A stretch of 10,680 nt of DNA from DASZMX01 sp035551475 (lineage in GTDB: Bacteria > Verrucomicrobiota > Verrucomicrobiia > Limisphaerales > Palsa-1400). Position numbers and translations under genes: made by a program. Under the pieces are notes generated by a model. That model had not been told where the DNA came from. It made no database searches and saw only the letters and a list, made by a program, of their open reading frames with translations. Each line of letters opens with the position of its first letter. The stretch's first letter is position 1. Positions 5,925-10,680 of the stretch are shown here, piece after piece. The DNA is taken from positions 1 to 10,680 of the forward strand of contig DASZMX010000024.1 of assembly GCA_035551475.1 (NCBI GenBank), in the 5' to 3' direction.

Positions 5925-7130
5925 TTACTGCATGGTGGTGAGCTTCGCGGGCAGATAGCCCTTTTCCCAGCCGGGGAACGCTGGCAAGCCAAGCGCCAGG
6001 TAGTCGTTCAAGGCGCGCATCGGCACGCCCATCTGGAAATACTTTTGCGCGGTGTCGGCGCGTTCGCGGCGCACGGCCTGCATGACGGGGTGCTCATCCC
6101 AGTCAAATGAAGCCCGCAAGGGCCGGCCGGTTTGCCGGCGCGCCGCGTGGCTGATGGCCTGGGCGAGGCGCTCGCCGGTGGGCATGCAGGTCTCGGTGAT
6201 GAGCATGAACCAATCGCTCGCGCTCCCAATCGAATAGCTGGCCCGCACATCCGCCATGGAAGGCGGGACGCCCAGCGCGATGTAGATCTCGTGCCGATTT
6301 TCCAGGCGAATGTTGATGAACGCCTGGTCCGGGACGCGCACCCGCGCATCCTGGATTTCCACGTCGCCCGCCAGGAACACCGCGCGAAATTGCCCGCGTT
6401 GCGAGAGTTCCCGTTTTTCGCGCAGTTGATCAATGATCATTTGCCGCTGGCCGTCGGACGGCAGGCCGTTCTTGGCGACGACAAAAACCCCTTGGTCGCC
6501 GTTGTTGGCCATGAGGTTCTTGTTGAACTTGCCGGCCATGAAATCGCTTTCGGCCGCGTCGCGCGCCGCGTGCATTTCCGAGCAGCCGCGAAAACGGTCG
6601 TAGGGATTCCACATCTTGCCGTGGATCACCTGCTCGGGAAGCAGGACGACATGCTCGCCGCCGCCCGCCACATAGTCCCAGCCGGTGATCTGCCCATGCT
6701 TGACAATGTGCCGCATGTGATCCGGGCGGGCGACAATCAGCGGCGACACGTTACCCCCGGCGGGAAACGGCATGAGCCACGAATCATCCATGATCCAAAA
6801 AAATTCCCCCTCCAATTTCAGCCAGCCGACCGAAGCCTCGATGAAATCCGCGCGACTCATGGCGCCGGCGCCGTCCACGGCTGGGTGGGCCCAGAACGCC
6901 TCCAACGCGGCGTCGCGATAAACCTGCCCATCCAGGTAGAACTCCAAATCCACCGCGCTGATAGGCCCCGAGATTTTCTTGATTGCGCGCTGCACCCAGG
7001 CGCTTTGTTTGTAGGGATGACACAAAGGCTCGCCGCCAGTGGTGTCATAGGGAGTAATCCTATTGAAGGGAAACGGCGCTCCGCTTTTGACAATGTTACC
7101 GGCTAGCTTGAGTCGTTGCCAAAGGTTCAT
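5925..7130 (-). CDS. Phage portal protein, 401 aa
   Basis: Forms the dodecameric ring at one capsid vertex through which DNA passes and to which the connector binds. With the ATG at 7128-7130 the protein begins 'MNLWQRLKLAGNIVKSGAPF', typical of HK97-type portals. It has 'YKQSAWVQRAIKKISGPISA' (about 40-59), the usual start of the clip/wing region, and 'VIHGKMWNPYDRFRGCSEMH' at 168-187. 'AARDAAESDFMAGKFNKNLM' with 'GVFVV' forms the stem region, and 'EIYIALGVPPSM' at 281-292 is the conserved late motif. It ends 'FPGWEKGYLP...'. An in-frame ATG at 7211 would add 27 residues with no portal character and overlap an inverted repeat, so it was not used. This is the first cistron of the virion operon. 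A terminase would normally precede it; none does here. Confidence 0.93.
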   Translation of the reverse strand: MNLWQRLKLAGNIVKSGAPFPFNRITPYDTTGGEPLCHPYKQSAWVQRAIKKISGPISAVDLEFYLDGQVYRDAALEAFWAHPAVDGAGAMSRADFIEASVGWLKLEGEFFWIMDDSWLMPFPAGGNVSPLIVARPDHMRHIVKHGQITGWDYVAGGGEHVVLLPEQVIHGKMWNPYDRFRGCSEMHAARDAAESDFMAGKFNKNLMANNGDQGVFVVAKNGLPSDGQRQMIIDQLREKRELSQRGQFRAVFLAGDVEIQDARVRVPDQAFINIRLENRHEIYIALGVPPSMADVRASYSIGSASDWFMLITETCMPTGERLAQAISHAARRQTGRPLRASFDWDEHPVMQAVRRERADTAQKYFQMGVPMRALNDYLALGLPAFPGWEKGYLPAKLTTMQ

Positions 7131-7146
7131 AGTAAGTGTAAAGAAG

Positions 7147-7220
7147 CCCGCAAGCCCGGAGATGAGCGCCCGGCAGGGAAGGAGGCCGGATGGCTGGAGC
7201 CCAGAGAGCAAGCTTGCGGG
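7147..7220. repeat. Long-spaced inverted repeat upstream of the portal gene
   Basis: CCCGCAAGC (7147-7155) and GCTTGCGGG (7212-7220) are perfect 9-bp inverted copies separated by 56 bp, ending about 17 bp before the portal start on the minus strand. In the mRNA the arms could pair to make a large leader loop. They could also be binding half-sites or trace ends of a small insertion; nothing in the sequence decides between these. Confidence 0.5.
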
Positions 7221-7275
7221 TTGAAAGTAAAAGGGCGGCGCCGCTTTAGCGTCTCATCCCTCATTCCCAGCCTCA

Positions 7276-7319
7276 GTTTTGTTTCCATACTGACGCGCTA
7301 AGGAAAGCAGAAACAAAAC
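7276..7319. repeat. 10-bp inverted repeat, possible regulator or recombination site
   Basis: GTTTTGTTTC (7276-7285) and GAAACAAAAC (7310-7319) are perfect inverted copies with a 24-bp spacer. An alternative inner pairing is TTTCC with GGAAA (7282-7286 and 7302-7306). No T-run follows on either strand, so it is not a terminator. The AT-rich arms contrast with the GC-rich surroundings. The spacing between arm centres is 34 bp, about three helical turns, which would suit a dimeric protein site (inference). Confidence 0.5.
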
Positions 7320-7395
7320 GGAGGGTGTTACCCTGTTATGGACACGGTTCCACTTATAGAAGTATTTTTCACGAACCTAGGCCAAAGCAGGCTGG

Positions 7396-7410
7396 TTTCG
7401 CGAAATTGTA
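7396..7410 (-). promoter_or_regulatory. Candidate promoter -10 element overlapping a palindrome
   Basis: On the minus strand TACAAT (7405-7410) resembles a sigma-70 -10 element and overlaps by one base the palindrome TTTCGCGAAA (7396-7405). This layout suits an operator next to a promoter. No good -35 hexamer is seen at 17-18 bp. Another -10-like hexamer, TATAAG, lies at 7353-7358 on the same strand, also without a clear -35. Either could start the portal operon; support is weak. Confidence 0.25.
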
Positions 7411-7456
7411 GAAAAAAGCTTCGCAGTTATCCCCTAGTCGGGAAAGAGCCGCACGC

Positions 7457-7479
7457 CCTTCGGCCGGAGACGCCGAAGG
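7457..7479. repeat. Stem-loop in the intergenic region
   Basis: CCTTCGGC (7457-7464) and GCCGAAGG (7472-7479) make a perfect 8-bp stem with a 7-nt loop. It lies about 95 bp past the stop of the S74 gene on the minus strand. No T-run follows on either strand, so it would be at most a Rho-type pause or an mRNA 3'-end stabiliser. Confidence 0.45.
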
Positions 7480-7572
7480 TCAAGCATAGGGATGGGAAAT
7501 TTTTCGGCGAAAAGCCGGGCCGCGTTCTTAGCTCAACGCCCATCCGGGCGGCGGCGGCTGGCGCCAATCTTA

Positions 7573-9753
7573 CTAATGGTGTTGGCGGGCGGCCGCGAGT
7601 TGGCCGACCACGGCAGTCAAGGCGTCGAGTTTTTCCTTGAGACTCTGAATTTCGTCGTCCTTTTGCTTGAGTTTGGCGTTCAGGCCCTGGATAGCCGCCA
7701 GCGCGACTCCGCTTTCGTCCAAGTCAGTGATGTGCTGGTCGTCCGAGCCGGTGCCGAACGCGGCGTAAAAGTCCTGGGCCATGGGCCCCATATGACGGAC
7801 TTCGCCCTCGGTCTTGTAACTCCAGGAACTCAGAGGCAGGGCGGCGACCTTGTCCAGGACGGCAGTGGGGTTGACGGGCACGAGGTTCCTTTTGGAGTGG
7901 CGATCACTGAGCGAAGCCCATGAACCGCTGCCGGCGTTGAGTTCGACGCCGTGGTTTCCCGAACTGGAGTACAAATAGAATCCACCGCTGGCGCGAACGA
8001 CAAAGGAATTATCCAAGACAGCATCCGTCTCGGCGGAGCCGTCGCCCCAAGCGAAGGCATGCGAGCTGAAAATGCTGGCGTTATCGCCGGCGGCGAAACC
8101 GCATTCGCCAAAAACGCTATTGTTGATTCCGCCGGCCACGATCGAAAAATCATCCCCGGCGATATTGTTGCTGCCGCCGCAGACGACGGTTCCGGGCGAA
8201 TTGGCCTCGTTCAAAGTGCCGCCGCCCACGGTGGCGGCCGCATGCACGGCCGAGTTGAAATACCCTCCCGCGACCGTGCCCTCAGTCGAATCAACTTCGT
8301 TGTTGTTTCCGCCGCCGATGGTTCCATAGGTGGCATTGTCTCCGATCACATTGTCCAGGCCGCCGCCAATGACCCCAAAACTTGAGTTGACTCCAACACT
8401 ATTGAAATTGCCCGATCCGATGCACGACGCCAGGGAGGAAACTTTATTGTTATAACCGGACCCGATAAAGCAGTTGTTCACGTTCGAGGAAATCGTGTTG
8501 GCGTTCCCCGCCGCAATAAACGAGGTGCTGCCAAAAATCCGGTTGCCAAATCCCGGCTGCCCGCCCGCGCCGATGCTGGAGAAAACCGCCGTGGGATCAA
8601 CCGCGTTCTCAGATCCGCCTGCGACCGTGGTTCCGTTCACGCGCAAGGGCCCGCCGAACGTGGCCAAGGCTCCCGCCGTGGCAAAATCGGCGCCGCCCTG
8701 CGCCCGGACATTAAAGCTATCGGCCCCGATCGATGTAAAATACCCCGATTGCGAATCCGCCCAGACAAAGGCCCCCGCATGGGACGCCACGGCGGAGAAT
8801 CCGCCCGCCCAGGAATAGGGTCCGGAGGCCAGACAGTAGGCGCCGCCGGGGACGGTGGCCCCCACGCCTCGGGCTTCATTGTAAAAGCCCCCGCTCACCA
8901 GGCTGTATTGGCCGGAAGCCGTGTTTCCATAGCCGCCGAGGACCATGGACTGAAGGGCATCATTTGAAACGGAATTATACAACCCGCCGCCAATCATCGC
9001 GCCTTCGCAGCCCGGCATGATGCGGTTGCCCTCCCCGGCCCCGATAAAGGCGCGCGGCGAATAAACCGCATTGATTAAATTGTCCTGACCGCCGCCCGCA
9101 ATCGCGGAGGACGTGGCCGTGGGATCGATCACATTGCCCTCGAACCCCGCCAGCAGGCTCCCCGCCACTTGCAGGCGCGCCTTGGGCGAACCGGTCCCGA
9201 CGCCGACGTTGCCGGCGAGGTACACGACGCTCGTCCCGGCCGCTTGCCACAGGCCAATGTTGGTGTCGATGTTCGCCGCGTAAACCGCAGCGGGGGCCAG
9301 CAGGTTGGAAGTCACCACGCCAGGGGCCAGATTCGAGGCGGCAATGGCTCCCCGCAAGCCGGCGGCGTTGGCGGAAGCGGCATACACCGCGTAAGGCTCG
9401 GGCGTGATGGCCTGGCGCGGCGTCAAGGGCGTGAAGCCGGCTCCGCCATTGGTCTGCGCGGAAATGGCCAGCCACCGCGCGCCTCCCGTGAAAATCCCGG
9501 GGCCGAAATCCACCACGGCCGAGAAAATGCCATTGGTGACAGGCGTGGCGCTGAGGGTCACGGTGGCGCCGATTTGGTTGCTGCCCGTCGCATCGTCATA
9601 AATCGCGAGCCGCAAATCATACCAGCCGGTGGCGGGCGCCCCGTTGTCAAGCAATCGGCCATTATAGGTGAAGGCCGTTCCTTGTCCGTGTCCGACCGTC
9701 GCGCCGAGAGCAAGCAGGAGGATAAGGACCGCATCGAGCAAAATACGTTTCAT
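7573..9753 (-). CDS. Secreted YadA-like beta-roll fibre with C-terminal S74 self-cleaving chaperone domain
   Basis: A 726-residue protein. Residues 1-24 are a signal peptide ('MKRILLDAVLILLLALGATV' core). Residues about 25-130 hold 'GTAFTYNGRLLDNGAPATGW', 'YDLRLAIYDDATG', 'GARWLAISA' and 'FTPLTPRQAITPEPYAVYA', a secreted N-terminal module frequent in Verrucomicrobiota and Planctomycetes. 'NVGVGTGSPKARLQVAG' (182-198) is a linker common in S74 fibre proteins. Two beta-roll blocks (about 205-354 and 382-591) carry repeated 'GGGxxN' turns like YadA/Hep_Hag heads. Residues 616-690 form a Peptidase_S74 domain: Ser616 and Lys621 in 'SDRHSK' are spaced like the known catalytic Ser-Lys dyad, so self-cleavage before Ser616 is expected. 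The C-terminus is a coiled coil ('LKQKDDEIQSLKEKLDAL'). Probably a trimeric surface or spike fibre. It lies upstream of the portal gene but is separated by 440 bp, so it may be host-encoded or phage-derived. Confidence 0.92.
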   Translation of the reverse strand: MKRILLDAVLILLLALGATVGHGQGTAFTYNGRLLDNGAPATGWYDLRLAIYDDATGSNQIGATVTLSATPVTNGIFSAVVDFGPGIFTGGARWLAISAQTNGGAGFTPLTPRQAITPEPYAVYAASANAAGLRGAIAASNLAPGVVTSNLLAPAAVYAANIDTNIGLWQAAGTSVVYLAGNVGVGTGSPKARLQVAGSLLAGFEGNVIDPTATSSAIAGGGQDNLINAVYSPRAFIGAGEGNRIMPGCEGAMIGGGLYNSVSNDALQSMVLGGYGNTASGQYSLVSGGFYNEARGVGATVPGGAYCLASGPYSWAGGFSAVASHAGAFVWADSQSGYFTSIGADSFNVRAQGGADFATAGALATFGGPLRVNGTTVAGGSENAVDPTAVFSSIGAGGQPGFGNRIFGSTSFIAAGNANTISSNVNNCFIGSGYNNKVSSLASCIGSGNFNSVGVNSSFGVIGGGLDNVIGDNATYGTIGGGNNNEVDSTEGTVAGGYFNSAVHAAATVGGGTLNEANSPGTVVCGGSNNIAGDDFSIVAGGINNSVFGECGFAAGDNASIFSSHAFAWGDGSAETDAVLDNSFVVRASGGFYLYSSSGNHGVELNAGSGSWASLSDRHSKRNLVPVNPTAVLDKVAALPLSSWSYKTEGEVRHMGPMAQDFYAAFGTGSDDQHITDLDESGVALAAIQGLNAKLKQKDDEIQSLKEKLDALTAVVGQLAAARQHH

Positions 9754-9811
9754 AGGTTTTCTTAAGCAATGAAGGGCGACAATTCACCGCATGATTTACC
9801 AGCAAACCGCC

Positions 9812-9831
9812 CAACTTGCCAACCCAAGTTG
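9812..9831. repeat. Short hairpin between the MCE gene and the S74 gene
   Basis: CAACTTG (9812-9818) and CAAGTTG (9825-9831) form a perfect 7-bp stem with a 6-nt loop in the 115-bp gap (9754-9868). On the minus strand it lies 38 bp after the MCE stop. No T-run follows, so it is at best a weak terminator. Nothing else definite was seen in the gap; a promoter for the S74 gene would be expected here but none is clear. Confidence 0.35.
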
Positions 9832-9868
9832 CCGCTGGGGGGAAAAAGCTTCCTAAGCGCCGGGAGTT

Positions 9869-10680
9869 CTATTGATGGAAGGTGGTGGCGGGAATTTCCT
9901 TGGAAGAGACGGGCGCCACTTTCGCGGCGGCGGGCAATTGCAATGGAATCAGCGGGCTCCATTTCTTCCATTCGTCCTGCGACTTTTCCTGGATGACGTA
10001 GCTTGTGCCGTCGGCGGCGGGCGGGCCGTAGTTGTCCGGCGTCGCCATTTCCACGGCGCCGGAAATCAGCGCCTTGGCCGATTCCGCTTTCACGTCCACG
10101 CCGTGCATCAGGCCAAAGTGCATATCGATTCCGCCGGCGTTCCAGAACATGGAATTTTGCCGCACCAACGGCGCGTATTCGTTGTGAATCCGCGCGTGCA
10201 AGACCACCTCGCGCGCGTCGCCGCCCAATTGGTAGGTGGTCATTTCGCCGACTTGCACGCCGCGATAAAAAATCGGCGATCCTTCCTGCAGCGAGCCCAG
10301 GCTGGAGGTCAACAACACAATGTCCAACGCCTTGCCCGGCAACTCCACCGGCGGCGGCTCCTCGGCTCCGATAAATAAATTGGTCTTCGCGCCGTCCCCC
10401 GGTCGAATCTGCACGAAGGCCCCAGACATCACCGTCTCCAACCCCCGCACCATGCCCGCCCCGACGCTGGGCCGCACCACCCAGAACAGCGCTCCACCCT
10501 GCGCGAGTTTCTCCTGGCCTTTTTTGAACGCGATCTCCAATTCCGCCCATTGCCGGTCCGGGGAGAGCGTCACGCGTTTGACCGTCCCCACATTGGCGCC
10601 GCGGCACCGCACCATCGTGTTGCCCTGGTCGTCAATCCCATCCACGTTTTTGAACCGCACCTTCACGGAGCGGCTCTTGT
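9869..10680 (-). CDS. PqiB/MlaD-like MCE-domain protein, C-terminal part
   Basis: The frame is open through the right edge, so the 5' end is missing; a GTG at 10664-10666 is in frame but lies inside a domain and is not taken as the start. Two MCE modules are visible. The first covers 'VRFKNVDGIDDQGNTMVRCR' and 'GANVGTVKRVTLSPD'; it ends in 'FWVVRPSV', 'GLETVMSGAFVQIRPG' and 'FIGAEEPPP', the exact order seen in PqiB-type proteins. The second has 'SLQEGSPIFYRGVQVGEM' and 'YAPLVRQNSMFWNAGGIDMH'. The C-terminus ends shortly after 'SYVIQEKSQDEWKKW'. Family knowledge: inner-membrane-anchored proteins whose stacked MCE rings form a periplasmic channel for lipid transfer. Upstream PqiA-like membrane partners would be expected beyond the window. 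It is most likely a host chromosomal gene that marks the flank of the virion cassette. Confidence 0.9.
   Translation of the reverse strand, partial: KSRSVKVRFKNVDGIDDQGNTMVRCRGANVGTVKRVTLSPDRQWAELEIAFKKGQEKLAQGGALFWVVRPSVGAGMVRGLETVMSGAFVQIRPGDGAKTNLFIGAEEPPPVELPGKALDIVLLTSSLGSLQEGSPIFYRGVQVGEMTTYQLGGDAREVVLHARIHNEYAPLVRQNSMFWNAGGIDMHFGLMHGVDVKAESAKALISGAVEMATPDNYGPPAADGTSYVIQEKSQDEWKKWSPLIPLQLPAAAKVAPVSSKEIPATTFHQ

Larger units (their letters stand above)
7131..7572. other. 440-bp gene-free region with inverted repeats and a candidate promoter
   Basis: No frame on either strand has credible coding character; short open frames here look random. The region separates the S74 protein gene from the portal gene, so it must hold the start signals of the virion operon. 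It carries a long-range repeat at 7147-7220, a 10-bp inverted repeat at 7276-7319, a 10-bp palindrome next to a -10-like hexamer at 7396-7410, a GC palindrome GCGGCGCCGC at 7235-7244, a stem-loop at 7457-7479 and a small hairpin CGCCC/GGGCG at 7537-7550. The stretch from about 7260 to 7440 is visibly richer in A and T than the flanking genes. No terminator with a T-run was found after the S74 gene. Confidence 0.7.

Noticed and set aside
4745..5941. Long plus-strand open frame opposite the capsid gene
   Set aside because: It is rich in Arg, Gly, His and Ala without domain motifs and lies exactly antisense to a clear capsid gene; high GC makes such antisense frames common.
6132..7106. Plus-strand 324-codon open frame opposite the portal gene
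   Set aside because: Antisense to a well-supported portal gene, with low-complexity Arg/His/Gly-rich composition.
7131..7211. N-terminal extension of the portal from an ATG at 7211
   Set aside because: The added 27 residues lack portal character and overlap an inverted repeat; MNLWQRL at 7130 is a typical portal start.
7505..7517. CGGC-GAAAA-GCCG hairpin as a terminator for the S74 gene
   Set aside because: Only a 4-bp stem, and on the minus strand it is followed by A residues rather than a T-run.
7981..9141. Repeated DNA as a CRISPR array
   Set aside because: The periodic similarity is coding: it gives GGGxxN beta-roll turns in one continuous frame, with degenerate repeats and no constant spacer length.
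9762..10607. Minus-strand 281-codon frame overlapping the MCE gene
   Set aside because: It is an alternative frame over the MCE coding sequence, whose frame has clear PqiB-type motifs; composition is Gly/Arg-rich.

Overview
The window is GC-rich and nearly every credible gene lies on the minus strand, so transcription runs from high to low coordinates. It looks like DNA from a free-living Gram-negative bacterium, most likely of the Verrucomicrobiota (Pedosphaera/Limisphaerales-like). This rests on three things: a secreted protein with the 'FTYNGRL...YDLRLAIYD' N-terminal module common in that phylum and in Planctomycetes, a 'GNGAGLTN' fibre motif, and start codons that mostly lack a Shine-Dalgarno sequence. 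The phylum is an inference; no rRNA or marker gene is present.

Right end (about 9869-10680): the 3' part of a PqiB/MlaD-like MCE protein, an envelope lipid-transport family and probably chromosomal. Next (7573-9753) is a 726-residue secreted protein with two YadA-like beta-roll modules and a C-terminal S74 self-cleaving chaperone domain followed by a coiled coil. It is a surface fibre or adhesin, or a virion-type spike. About 440 bp follow with no convincing gene but with several inverted repeats and a possible promoter (7131-7572).

Centre and left (1-7130): a tightly packed virion-morphogenesis cassette. In transcription order it holds the portal protein, an HK97-fold major capsid protein, a small secreted protein, a tandem-hairpin region ending in a strong intrinsic terminator, a gp6-like head-tail connector, a probable tail-terminator/head-closure protein fused to a chitobiase-type C-terminal domain, a probable tail tube protein, two small virion-type proteins, and the start of a secreted fibre-like protein that runs off the left edge. 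Gaps are 2-26 bp except at the terminator, so this is one operon that the terminator divides into a capsid part and a connector/tail part.

The cassette encodes parts of a tailed particle, but the window shows no terminase, prohead protease, tape-measure protein, integrase or phage regulator. The portal gene is the first of its operon, and the gene before it is a secreted protein beside an MCE gene. This could be the edge of a rearranged prophage, or a domesticated or gene-transfer-agent-like particle. The most unusual details are Sec signal peptides on two proteins inside the capsid/tail operon, the terminator splitting that operon, and the chitobiase-type domain on a tail-completion protein.
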